From assembly GCA_030386875.1 (NCBI GenBank), contig CM059572.1, positions 37,631,732 to 37,695,731 on the forward strand: a DNA stretch of 64,000 nucleotides. The letters are read 5' to 3'. How positions within the stretch are numbered: the stretch's first letter is position 1; each line of letters starts with the position of its first letter. The position numbers and the translations under genes are program-made. This stretch comes from Morinoia aosen (Eukaryota; Arthropoda; Malacostraca; Amphipoda; Talitridae). Positions 11,782-22,635 of the stretch are shown here, in pieces. A model generated the notes under the pieces. The model searched no databases. It was not told the DNA's origin and saw only the letters and a list, made by a program, of their open reading frames with translations.

Positions 11782-12109
11782 AATTTCATTACTCATGGAA
11801 ATGACTAGTTAGACTAGTTTATCTTTTATGCAGACATGCCATCGGCAATAGAAATTACTGGAATTCCAATGATAACTTCCCACATTACGATATTCTCCCA
11901 GATTACTCTTTATCATTGTTTTCCAATGACTTTGCGTGTATCAATTAAAAGCTGAAATTTTTTCCTTACTGAAAACTTTGCAGAATATTACACATATACA
12001 CGTGTACGAGGGGCAACTTCAATTTTAATTCTGAATTAAGATCACCAATATTTTTGTTATCCAGTTCTAACAATTACATGACGAATAAATTCAATTCTTT
12101 GTGCTGCAG

Positions 12110-12214
12110 ATCGAGCGGGCGATCCACTACGTAAACCACCTGTTGAGAGAGCACCAGATGGAGGAATTGCCGCTGCGCCTCTACGAGTTCTTCAACAAGA
12201 CTGCGTCTAATTCT
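12110..12214 (+). CDS. Exon of the upstream WSCD-type sulfotransferase paralogue (matches exon 6)
   Basis: Bounded by CTGCAG and GTACGT, 105 nt, phase 0 at both ends, 35 codons starting IERAIHYVNHLLREHQM and ending in a YEFFNKT motif. The complete gene's exon 6 (53753-53857) is also 105 nt and phase 0-0, and 15 of 35 residues are identical, including R-A-I-x-Y-V, L-L and L-x-E-F-x-N-x-T. In the family this is the final helix of the sulfotransferase fold. At this divergence, kept length, phase and openness suggest selection on protein. The next exon is 19718-19794; the intron between carries the LINE. Earlier exons, except a possible exon 5', lie outside the window. Confidence 0.85.
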
Positions 12215-12725
12215 GTACGTGTACAAAGACAGCAGGGAAATTTCGTATTCCAATGTTTGATACATGCTATTTTAAAGACTAATTTTGAAAATACCTGATA
12301 ATTAATGGAGAGACGCAGTGAGGGTTACCCTCGGTCGAGCCAGTATTAATTTCATGCACTTGGGGAATTTTCACTGTTCCCTTTACCACGTTTTACTGGT
12401 ATCAACTTCAACGATCATATTTTGTGTTAAAGGGAAAACGAAAACAGACAAGGATTTGATATATATGGTACCTTCATTAATTTGTTTGTACCTAGTCGAC
12501 CCGCACCTTCACGAGGTGATACTGTTATTATAGCCAGCTGTCGTATGTTTACAATTTCGATTGTAATTATTCATTTTCTTATATTATTATTCCACAAATA
12601 GGTTACTGGCTAGAACCAACGCGGGCGGCGCCCTCTAACATCAGGGTTTTTCTTTCACTATTTTTCCTCGGAACTAGTATTAAGGACATACTTGTAAATT
12701 AGAGGTCTTCACCTTCTATATCCTC

Positions 12726-12753
12726 GAGGGCCCTTGCCCGACAAGGGCCCCTC
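12726..12753 (+). other. GC-rich hairpin in the LINE leader
   Basis: GGGCCCTTG and CAAGGGCCC form a 9-bp perfect stem around a 5-base loop, ending 17-20 bases before the ORF1 start. It could affect translation or RNA packaging; that is inference. Confidence 0.6.
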
Positions 12754-12769
12754 TTTATTTCCCAGTTAG

Positions 12770-14539
12770 ATGGTATTTTCAAGTACCATGAGCAACTCAC
12801 CAGAACTGTCTTACCAGGTCCGTACTGAGGCTGGTGAAGGCGATACACAAACAAAACATGATAACCAATCGTGGGGTTCCTCCACTGGAGCTACCTCAAA
12901 GACTAATGTACCTGACTCCTCTCAACTAACAACTGAAGGAACCTTAGAGACGCCACCATGCGCTCCGAACAATTCAACTGGCTCATGGACTACGATCACT
13001 AGAGGGAACCGGAGAAGGAAAACTTTCCGAGAAACTCAAATGATCTCACTTGATGAACTCTTCCAACCAAAACGACCATATTTTCAGAAATATTTTACCT
13101 TGAAATTCCCTGGAATTAACATTTCGTCAGACCTCAATATTATTAAAACAGATGCTGACATCAAGACTCAGGTTGGGCACGTATCTCGAATCAGAGTGGC
13201 AGGCAGGGGCACACTACTCTTGGAGTCCGGCAATCCATCGCAGTCTACTAAGATCCTGGCACTTCGAAGATTGGGCGGACGGGAAGTCGTAGTTGAACCC
13301 CATAGGACCTTCAATATTGTCAAAGGTGTAGTCCGTAGCAAAGCCTTCGCTCAACACACAGAAGAGGAGCTGAAAGACCATCTTCTTTCACAAGGAGTAA
13401 TAGATGTTACACGAATACAAACCAAACGAAACGGCGAACTCACACCAACAAATACTTACATTCTTACCTTCCAACTTAACGAAAAACCACACTCAGTGCA
13501 TCTCTCAAACTGGTTCTCTGAGCGCGTTGAAGAGTATGACCACCGACCACAGCAGTGCTTTAAGTGCCAGAGATACGGCCATGTGGCTAAGTACTGTAGG
13601 CGAGAAGAGGAGGTATGTGCCAGATGTGGCCTCTCAGGACACAAGAAAGCTGGCTGCACCAACCCTGTCAACTGCTTTCATTGCGCCAATGAACATTATT
13701 CTAACGATAGAGCTTGCCCCAAATTTAAATGTGAAAGTGCCATAGTTAACCTCCAGATGCGAGAGAGGATGCCACGTAATGAGGCTATGGACGTGACACT
13801 AACTCAGAACCCTGTGTACAAACCTCTCTACTCAAGGCAAGATAAAACACAACCCTTGGAAAGCTCCAAAGGTGTAAGCCCCCATAAAACCTTCGCCACG
13901 GTAACAGCAGCGCGGGAACTGAATCAAGAAGAAGAGATAGGCAATACTATGGATATCGAAAAGACAGCTGTAACATCACAGACAAGACATCAACGTTCAC
14001 CGAAACCGAACTCACGGACAGCTTCTCCAGCAAAACTAGAAGCTACCACACCCAACGAGACTCTCGCTAATACTAACACGAAGGACTGCCACCCAACGAT
14101 GCAAACTCCAACTACGTCGTCAGACATGCAAGCTAGTCCCTTCCTGGGAACTAACCTGCGTCCTATGGCTGATACAGAAAACTCGAGTTCAGAAGAAAGA
14201 AGCGCTCCACGGGGAAGTGCAGCCACAATGGTACCAAAAATACTAGTCAATTACAATGACTCTGAAACTGAAATGGAGACATCCCCCGCGGACATCAAGC
14301 GAAAACGTAACTCTTCCTCTTCACCATTGCGTCGAGAGAAGCCTACTAAATTGACAGCCATAGAACACCCCCCCTCCGTACGAGAACCCATTTCTACTGA
14401 GGTGGAGCTTTCGCCGGCTGGAGCTGGGCGGCCGCTCATTGGGGTAGAGCTGCCGCCGACTGGGACGGGGCGCTTGACTACTGTGGTGAGACGCCCGCCT
14501 ACGACGGGGAACGCCGGTCCACTTCGGTGGAACACTTGA
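12770..14539 (+). CDS. LINE ORF1 protein (nucleic-acid-binding, three CCHC-type knuckles)
   Basis: 589 codons, intact, with ATG at 12770 (a second ATG lies six codons on). Residues about 90-250 match the fold of the RNA-binding region common in I- and Jockey-like ORF1 proteins. At about 262-320 come three zinc knuckles: QCFKCQRYGHVAKYC, VCARCGLSGHKKAGC and a third C-x2-C...C. The C-terminal half is Ser/Thr/Pro-rich and probably disordered. The protein would coat the element RNA. It is followed by ORF2 after about 180 nt. Gag-like function is family knowledge; the knuckles are seen directly. Confidence 0.88.
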   Translation: MVFSSTMSNSPELSYQVRTEAGEGDTQTKHDNQSWGSSTGATSKTNVPDSSQLTTEGTLETPPCAPNNSTGSWTTITRGNRRRKTFRETQMISLDELFQPKRPYFQKYFTLKFPGINISSDLNIIKTDADIKTQVGHVSRIRVAGRGTLLLESGNPSQSTKILALRRLGGREVVVEPHRTFNIVKGVVRSKAFAQHTEEELKDHLLSQGVIDVTRIQTKRNGELTPTNTYILTFQLNEKPHSVHLSNWFSERVEEYDHRPQQCFKCQRYGHVAKYCRREEEVCARCGLSGHKKAGCTNPVNCFHCANEHYSNDRACPKFKCESAIVNLQMRERMPRNEAMDVTLTQNPVYKPLYSRQDKTQPLESSKGVSPHKTFATVTAARELNQEEEIGNTMDIEKTAVTSQTRHQRSPKPNSRTASPAKLEATTPNETLANTNTKDCHPTMQTPTTSSDMQASPFLGTNLRPMADTENSSSEERSAPRGSAATMVPKILVNYNDSETEMETSPADIKRKRNSSSSPLRREKPTKLTAIEHPPSVREPISTEVELSPAGAGRPLIGVELPPTGTGRLTTVVRRPPTTGNAGPLRWNT

Positions 14540-14718
14540 CACCGGTATGTCAGTCGCCGGCGACAAAGCAAACACCCGCGGGTAAGCCGCCTTATGGCAA
14601 AATACCAGTCATTGGAAGTGGCCCATCTCAGTATACTAAACCTAGAAACACACCAGACAAAAAGAAGAGCAGTAGAGACTCCGTTTCTTCTACTTTTCGC
14701 CGTTAAAACTCATTCCCA

Positions 14719-17700
14719 TTGATAAAAATTTCCCTTAACTGTTTCTTACAGTGGAACTTACAGTCGTATTTTACGAAATTCAGCGAATTAAAACTTATTC
14801 TCCAACAATACTCACCAGCATGCGTTTGCTTGCAGGAAACTCTTATACACAATCGCAATGCTCAACCACCATCACAATACCAAATAATAAAATCCGCACC
14901 AGTCCACCAGGACGGACATGAGAGAGGCGTTGCCATTCTGGTCCATCGAAGAATACCATTCAACATAGTTCAGTTAAATACCAATCTACAAGCAACAGCA
15001 GTTAAGATAGACGTCTCTAAAACATATACTATATGCGCACTATATCTACCCCATATACCAGTCCTTCAAGAAGATCTTAATAACCTTATAAATCAATTAA
15101 CCCCCCCGTTCATTATTATGGGTGATCTGAATGCCAAAAGCATGACCTGGGGTTCCCAAGTGACAGATCAGAGGGGACGAATGATAGAAGAATTGCTTCT
15201 CGAGCGTAATCTATCAATTTTAAATGATGGCGCTCCGACCCACTACCATGTACAAACTAATACTCACTCGATAATAGATTTAACAATTACCTCTTCAGAT
15301 TGCATGATGGACTTTAATTGCACTACACTAACAGAACTGCACGACAGTGATCACTACCCTATCCTCCTCAGTCTCAAAACACCATCAGTCGATACTGAAC
15401 TACCAGACCGCTTCGATATCCGGCGAGCAGACTGGCGACTATTCAAAGAGCTGACGTCGACAAACATAACAGTAGAAGATATCCCTGACATCGATAATCT
15501 AGTGGCTTCCATTACCCAGACTCTTACAGACGCGGCAAAACGTTCTGTACCATTAAAATCTTCTAACATGAAGAAGCCTCCTGTCCCTTGGTTTAACGAC
15601 GCATGTAAAGAGGCCAGACGCGCCAGATTACGTGCTGAGCGTGCCTTGAAGCGCAGATATACAATTGAAAATAAAATAGCATACAATTTTGCAAAAGCCA
15701 GATGCCGATATATTTTTAACCAATCACGGAGAGAATCGTGGAAAAATTACGTCTGTTCAATTAACAGTCAAACTTCTATCAATCAAGTGTGAAGGAAAGT
15801 GGGGAAAATGATTGGAAAATATACATTGCAACCAACACCAGTTTTAGAAATACATGGCAGGGGTAAAGTCGCTGCCCACAATGAAGTCGCAGAGGAATTA
15901 GCAGCTCACTTTGCCTCGGCATCTGAAAATAACTACTCAAACGATTTTTTGCGGCATAAAGCTCACATAGAAAGCAGACCTATTATTTTTAATAATGATG
16001 AACCTGAAAAACATTACAATACAAAGTTTACGATGCGAGAACTTCAATGTGCTCTGTCCACAACTCGGGATAGTAGCCCAGGAGAAGATCAGGTGACTTA
16101 CTCAATGCTGAAGTCCGCTCATCCCTCTTTAAAATCTTTATTATTGAACACATATAACAAAATCTATTCAGAACAACTTTTCCCTTCAGCCTGGAAAACA
16201 GCAATAATCGTTCCCATCTTAAAACCTGGAAAAGATACATACGATCCATCAAACTACCGTCCAATATCACTTACTAGCTGTCTCTGTAAACTCCTGGAAA
16301 AAATGGTCAATGTTAGACTAATGTGGATACTGGAGCAAACCCAAAAAATATCCATAAAGCAATCAGGTTTCCGAAGAAATCGATGTACCATTGACAACAT
16401 AACGGAATTTGAGCAGGATGTCTTAACTGCTTTCGAGAATAGGCAACATGTGATAGCGATCTTCTTCGATATAAAGAAAGCTTATGATACGGCCTGGCGA
16501 CATGGGCTGTTGAAAACACTAACCAGGTGGAACATCCAGGGAAATTTGCTCAAATTCATAGCTAACTTTCTAGCTGCTAGACTAATAAAAGTACGAATAG
16601 GCCGCACCTTATCCACACCATTTCCGATCAATGAAGGAATCCCGCAGGGTAGCATACTATCTTGCACCTGCTTCATAATAGCTATTAACTCCATAACTGA
16701 AAACTTGCCACCTAACGTGAACCATTCTCTCTACGTAGATGATTTCACTATATGGTCCTCTGGACAAACAATCGCGAGCATAGAACGCGGACTCCAACTA
16801 ACCCTTAATAAACTAACGACCTGGAGCAACCACAGCGGCTTCTCCTTTGCGACAGAAAAATGTGTAGCCATGCACATTTGCAAAAAACGTAACTGTCCCA
16901 AACTCGCGAACAATTTTTCCTTAAATCACCAAGCAACCCGAAATGTCGATCATCACAAATTCTTGGGAATGATTATAGATGATCGATTAAATTGGAAACA
17001 ACATATCATGACTCTGAGAGCTTCATGCATCAGTAGTCTGAACCTACTCAAGCACCTGTCGCACAAAACATGGGGAGCAGACCGCCTAACTTTACTCCGG
17101 TTATACATTATGCTTATAAAACCGAGACTGGACTATGGCTCTGAAATATATTCCTCCTCACCTCGATCAATTCTAGAACGACTCGCCCCCATTCACAACG
17201 CTGCCATACGTATCGCAACAGGAGCGCTTCGCTCCTCGCCCTTACTCAGCCTGTATGCCAATTCTGGAATTAAACCTCTAGAAACATAGAAATATCAAGA
17301 AATTGAATACATATGCACGCATCGCAGTAAATCCATCCCACCCTCTGCACAACCTGATAAACTATGAAGACCGAGAGAGTGACGATGATGATCATGTTGA
17401 AAATCACACATATGGAAGAAGTTTTCTACATAGGGCTGAACAGTTAAGAAAAGTAAATCGTATACCAATGAGATCAATACTCCTGGAAGTACCTCCACCC
17501 TGCCCATTATGGATGATGAAAATTACACAATGCACAGACCTCTACAAAACATCTAAAAACTCAGTGACAGCACATGAGCTAAGAGGATCTTTCCTACAAC
17601 ATCGAGATCAACACAAGAACTCTATAGGCGTATATACAGACGGATCAAAAACTGCCACAGGGGTTGGATTCGCCTACGTGCATACTAATGTCCAAAATTC

Positions 17701-18436
17701 CCAGCGTATTTGTAATAATGCCAGTGTTTATACAGCGGAATTATACGCTATTTACAGCGCTTTGAATTCCTTAGCTACAAGACATGAGAACTCGATCACA
17801 ATATATAGTGACTCGCGTAGTGCCATTGAAGCAATCATTCATACTCCAGCTAAAAACCCACTTGTTCAAATGATTCAATGTCGTATTATTCTGTTAAATA
17901 AATCAGTAACTCTTTGCTGGACTCCCAGCCACAGCGGAATAATACTCAACGAACGAGTAGACAAACTAGCTCGGGAGGCCACTTGTGCAGCGGAAAGAGC
18001 ACAGCTCCAGTTGCCCCGACCCGACGTCAAGTGCCTGGTAAGGCGTGTCTTGACGCTGAGCTGGAGACACCAATGGGAAGCCATCGCTAATAATAAATAC
18101 AGACTAATAACTGGAGACATAACTCCTCTACCTAATGCAACTTCAGCGAACCGAACGTGGGAAATAATATTGACCCGTCTGCGAATAGGACACACGAGAT
18201 TGACACATGGCCACCTAATGGAAGGAAGACCAATCCCGTATTGTGACGATTGTATCGTTCCACTGACAGTGAATCATTTGATTGCGGAATGCCCCTCCTT
18301 TGCAGAGGAGCGACGACGTCATTTTGGAGCCCCGCCATACCTCCTCGTAAATATATTAACATTAGCTGCTACCACCGCCCTCAACGGCCCTTTACACAGG
18401 TACCTAACAGAAACAGACCTATATCCTAAAATTTAA
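14719..18436 (+). pseudogene. LINE ORF2 (endonuclease, reverse transcriptase, RNase H), broken at two points
   Basis: About 1,240 codons in three open pieces. 14719-15792 is the AP endonuclease (GDLNAKSMTWGS, SDHYPI). 15799-17289 is the reverse transcriptase (SNYRPISLTS, IPQGSILS, catalytic YVDDF near 16734). 17303-18436 holds RNase H (VYTDGSKT, AELYAI, YSDSRSAIEAI, CWTPSHSG) and a C-terminal Cys/His motif (CDDC...H...C). Pieces 1 and 2 share a frame and are split only by a TGA at 15790. Piece 3 is in another frame, so there is an indel near 17287. The first piece has no ATG start; the first possible codon after the preceding stop is TTG. The copy is recently dead. Function: nicks DNA and copies its own RNA into the target. 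Confidence 0.9.
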
Positions 18437-18749
18437 ATGAAGCTTGGAACACACTAGCAAAATAAGTCAAATAATGGTCGAGCGCACAGTGCTGTTAACT
18501 CGAACACTCTGTTCAGAGGTGACTCCAGCGTGGGTAAGTCGCTCGGCCAGAAAGACATTGGTGAGTTGTTGGAATCCCGTGATTGGGTAACAGCTACCAC
18601 CACTAAGACTCTATGTACGCAAATGAATTAATCATCAAATCTACTATACTAAACGAAAGCTAGGAAAACGGAATATTCTAATCTCTACACAAACACTCAA
18701 ATACTGTATGGGTATTCACTGTTGAATCGCCCCGTTGCGTCTATGGTGG

Positions 18750-18780
18750 TTAAATAGTAATAATAATAATAATAATAATA
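18750..18780 (+). repeat. (TAA)n tail of the LINE
   Basis: About nine TAA triplets directly before the right target duplication. Such tails are typical of I-type LINEs. Confidence 0.85.
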
Positions 18781-18795
18781 ATTTCATGCACTTGG

Positions 18796-19717
18796 TATGA
18801 GCGGGTAACGGCGGCTGAGTTCTATTTTGGGGAGAAATACCGGAGTCCCATTGCGACGTCTCAAACTCTTGACCGTTTCACATCAATCACTAAGCTGAGG
18901 TGGCCTCGCAATTTTGTTCAAAGTATCCAGTGCACAGGGCGAGTGATCGCAGCATCGGTATAATGTGATTATATTATGACTGAATCTGCGGTTGCTGCCG
19001 CACTCAGTAAGACGCTGATACATGATGTTCTAAATCAACTTCAAACTTTTATTTTATTTAAGGACTTGCTACTAGCTTTTTTCGAATTATAATTAGAAAA
19101 TCTGAATTTTTCCCATCATGGGATTCAATTTTCTTACTTGCCATGATGAAAATATCAGGTATAGTTCGGTGGGGCTCCTACAAAGTTATAAGGAATTACC
19201 TACTCACCACATGCAGAATTGACAACACTTTGTGCCGAAGTCCGTTGTGGGCTTATATTTGTGAAATGAAAAACTTCATGTCATCATTTTATACCGATCT
19301 CTCTTTTTTTCTTTCGTGACGGAAGCCGCCAAAATGCGTAACTGATCTCGTGCCTTCGTTTTTATTAATTTCATTCGACTCTCTTTTTTCCCATATTTAG
19401 GTATTTACGCCATCTTTTGCTAGCGTAGCCAAGTATACCAACTGGTGCTAAAATTTTACCCCTTGTTGTACCGCTTCTTCGACGTGTGCCTCACTTTGAG
19501 CCCTGTGTTCTCAACTTTTATCTCGAGGTGCCACGTGCCTTAAATGCTAAATGATCGAGTGAAGAAGATAAAAATTGAAGAACAATTTAAACTCTTAGTA
19601 ATTAAAGTGGATTCATTCTTATGAACTGATTTTGAAGTTTAACTTCCTCTCATAACATGAAATGTTGTTTTTTAAACTCTGATATTCAAATATTTTGTAA
19701 TAATTGCGTTGCTTTAG
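18796..19717. other. Intron of the upstream paralogue, nothing else seen
   Basis: AT-rich sequence after the LINE target duplication, up to the exon at 19718. No repeat or frame recognised. Confidence 0.5.
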
Positions 19718-19794
19718 ATCATCCGAGTGCCCTGCGCCCTGTCTGAGTCCCGGCACGATTGTGACGTCAGGACTGATGAACTAAACCGAGCAGC
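19718..19794 (+). CDS. Exon of the upstream WSCD-type sulfotransferase paralogue (matches exon 7)
   Basis: Bounded by TTTTAG-type acceptor sequence (TGCTTTAG) and GTAAGT, 77 nt, entering in phase 0 and leaving in phase 2. It encodes 25 full codons containing PCALSESRHDCDVRTDELNR. The complete gene's exon 7 (55929-56005) is likewise 77 nt and phase 0 to 2; 11 of 25 residues match, including both cysteines and D-x-L-N-R. Without splicing, a stop (TAA) follows at once. The next exon is uncertain (a weak candidate lies at 23088-23152). This exon belongs to a C-terminal tail beyond the sulfotransferase fold, so both paralogues carry that tail. Confidence 0.82.
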
Positions 19795-20250
19795 GTAAGT
19801 GTGCTCTGGGTCTTGGTGTCTATTGTCTGGCTTCTGTTTAGTTCGGTCTTGGTGTCAATTGGTAAAAAAAAAATTTTGTAAATCTTTACGTATTCGTCTT
19901 AAATTTCATTCATCAAAATAACCTGTTAACATAAAACACGAAACGCTAAAAATATGGAGATTCGTCTTAATTTTACTTAATAATTCTGACATCGCGGCTG
20001 ACACAGAGAATACAAGTAAGGTTTAAAATTTTTCTTCTTGGTTAGATCGGAGAAAATCGAACAAATAAAATCTTCAAAACTGAACTCCCTAAATTGTGGC
20101 AACACTTGGTATCTTCTATCCACCTTAATTAGTTTTGGGTCCTCTCGGAGGAGCACAGGACAGGCAAAATGAGTAGGTTATTGAGGTTTGTTCGTCGTAT
20201 GCGATGAGGACTGACGCCCCAGTGCATTCATGCCTATTTCTCTATCTCTT
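19795..20250. other. Non-coding, nothing seen
   Basis: AT-rich sequence between exon 7' and the first copy of the dispersed repeat family. No recognised feature. Confidence 0.4.
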
Positions 20251-20253
20251 TCC

Positions 20254-20760
20254 CCTCAGGGGAAGACAACTATCGTATCTATGGGAATTAGCGCTCCCAG
20301 GGGGACAATGTGAGGGCCCGAGCTGAGAGTTAGGTAGGCTTTCTTTTTGTTGCAATAAAAGTTTTTTTTCATGTTAGGGACCACCTTTTTTCGGTTCACT
20401 ACTGTCCTGTTTTTCAGCACCTCTGACTTTCTTCTTCAAATTTATCTTATTTCATGAACTTCTTTCTCAACTTACTGTTTCTATGTCCCTTTTGCATAGA
20501 TTCCTCATTCTCTTATCTCCATACTAAATGGTGCCTTCCTCTCTTCGATACGCTCTTTTTTGTAGCGGTTAGGGAGGCTGAAACTAACTTATAATTTAAT
20601 CTATTCTTCTCTATCTCTTCTTCTTTATATTCTCTTCCTCTCACTACCTAACTTACTCTCCCTATGCGCAGGGTATCCTTTGTGGGAACACACCGAGGCT
20701 TAAATTCCAGGTTTTTTACTGGCTATGTACTACATAACTTCTTTTCGCCATCTTGAGATC
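20254..20760 (+). repeat. Dispersed repeat family R1, copy 1 (with part of a second copy)
   Basis: Starts near CCCTCAGGGG, then GACAACTATCGTATCTATGG, then GAATTAGCGCTCCCAGGGGG, GGGCCCGAGCTGAGAGTTAG and GTAGGCTT. After an AT-rich middle it ends with TACTAAATGGTGCCTTCCT. From about 20636 the terminal part recurs (TATGCGCAGGGTATC, GTGGGAACACACC). Other copies lie at 30757, 32256, 33985, 40031, 40169, 45310 and about 52850. No coding capacity. Confidence 0.8.
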
Positions 20761-22410
20761 GCCTTTGTTGTGGCTGGGGAGTCTTGACCTAATATAATAG
20801 TATTTAACAATAAGTTAGTTTTTGATACTCTTACAAGTTTCGTTTCGTTTTAATCACTTGTTTTATTATTATTCATTAGAGACGCCAATTCATTGTTTAT
20901 TCTGGTATTGTGATAGTGTTTTCTCGAATCATTCTTCACAACGTATGTTATAAAATTTCTTCAATCCTTCACAGTGCGGGCTTTGAATCACTGAGATCAC
21001 CTACGTAGCACATTTCATGTCACTCGAATCTGGATGTCATAAGATGGGCAATTTTTTGTATTTCTTTATTTAATCTTGTTTCTAAGTTCCTCTTGAACTC
21101 AAAATTACCATGTTTATAAATTTATCACCTTGCCGAATCACGAGCGGGGCTACATAAACGCCTTCACAGCCCTTGAATAAGATCTTCTAGCAAATTTCAG
21201 TAAATCGATCATCACACCTGCATAGCATACCAATTTTTTCAAAGTAGATGTTGATCGATGCTGATAATTTCAATTGCATCTTCTTATTAATAAGTTTTAA
21301 GTATTTTTTTGAGCCTATTCATGTGAAAATTTACTCACTTTAGCATTCACAATGCGAAATTATCTCGAATTCTTAGAATTGTCTTTGATCTAGTGTGTCC
21401 AAGAATTGAACTAAACGTTTTGTCTTGCGATATATTGCCTTCGTGAAATTTATTTACTCTTAAAGCGATCATTTTTCCAGGTTGGGTAAGGAGTCTCTCC
21501 CTAGAAGCTCTTTCCAGTCTACTGGGAGATGATCGTGACACGGCCATTTTCCTGGGTATGAGTTGGTGCGATGTTTGCGGCATGTTCTTGGGCAACTATA
21601 AGTTGTAGAAGTGGAGAAAAAGTAGCTTGAAAAGCACGTGCATTGAACACTTTGAGTTTTGGCTCATTTTTTGAGCAGCTTTTCAGAAGTGAAACGTTTC
21701 AGTGAATGATACAGTCAATCCATTAAACCTCATTTGAAAACGTCCCATGCTATATAAACATTTCAAGGGACAGCAACTGACGACAGGAAGAAAGCCGATG
21801 TAAATGTGCATCAGTTGTGTGATTGATGGTTAATAGAAAAGATCATCAGTTAGCGTTAACCTGTGGGTGTTGTTAATAACGGATAGTTTGAATTAGTGAG
21901 TCCTGCGCTGGTTGTTATAAAATGGCCCATTAGAATTAAATGAATCGGTAATGGAATAAAAACGTCATTGAGTCAGTTGAATCGGAAAATACAATTTTTA
22001 ATTTGGTATTCCGTATTGAGCTTTCATTGCGTGAAATTAGGTTAATAAATCCAAGCATTGACAGTTTTTCCGTGAAAAATGTTAGAGAATCATTGTTAGG
22101 TTTCGTGTAGCAGTTCTACATTTGTAGATTTGCAGAGAGATTGAAAAATTTACAGATACGAAGGACTCGCAACAAAACTCGGAGTGCAAGAATCCCTTAG
22201 CTTCTTTGTTCGCTTCGAGTCGCTCAAAAGAAGTGTAGCGTTATTTTGCACGTGTAGCTGCTGGCATCCTGCTCAGTTGGGTAGGTCTGAGTATTTGGTT
22301 TTAATTTTAATCTATTTCTGAATTTCCTTTTTCAGTTTATGTGCATGTCAATTTGCCAACTTGATTTCTGATTTATTAATTTGATTGTTACCTTTTTAGT
22401 GATTATTTTC
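20761..22410. other. Non-coding, nothing seen
   Basis: AT-rich sequence. The minus-strand frame at 21347-21595 shows no domain. Confidence 0.4.
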
Positions 22411-22635
22411 AGGGGCCCTATTTTCAGAGGCCCTATTTTCAGGGGCCCTATTTTCAGGGGCTCTATTTTCAGAGGCCCTATTTTCAGAGGCCCTATTTTC
22501 AGAGGCCCTATTTTCAGGGGCCCTATTTTCAGAGGCCCTATTTTCAGAGGCCCTATTTTCAGAGGCCCTATTTTCAGGGGCCCTATTTTCAGAGGCCCTA
22601 TTTTCAGAGGCCCTATTTTCAGGGGCCCTATTTTC
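22411..22635. repeat. 15-bp minisatellite, fifteen units
   Basis: Fifteen units of AGGGGCCCTATTTTC or AGAGGCCCTATTTTC with almost no other change. The period is a multiple of three, so both strands stay open (GPIFR repeats on plus, KIGPL repeats on minus). I regard these frames as by-products of the repeat. Confidence 0.95.

Larger units (their letters stand above)
12364..18780 (+). mobile_element. I-group non-LTR retrotransposon (LINE), full length, 6.4 kb
   Basis: The 15-bp sequence ATTTCATGCACTTGG flanks the element at 12349-12363 and 18781-18795, a clear target duplication. Layout is a 406-bp leader, ORF1 with three zinc knuckles, ORF2 with AP-type endonuclease, reverse transcriptase and RNase H, a 340-bp 3' region and a (TAA)n tail. 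RNase H after reverse transcriptase together with a TAA tail fits the I/Nimb/LOA group rather than Jockey or CR1; the exact clade needs a tree. It sits in the intron between exons 6' and 7' of the upstream sulfotransferase paralogue, in the gene's orientation. Confidence 0.93.
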
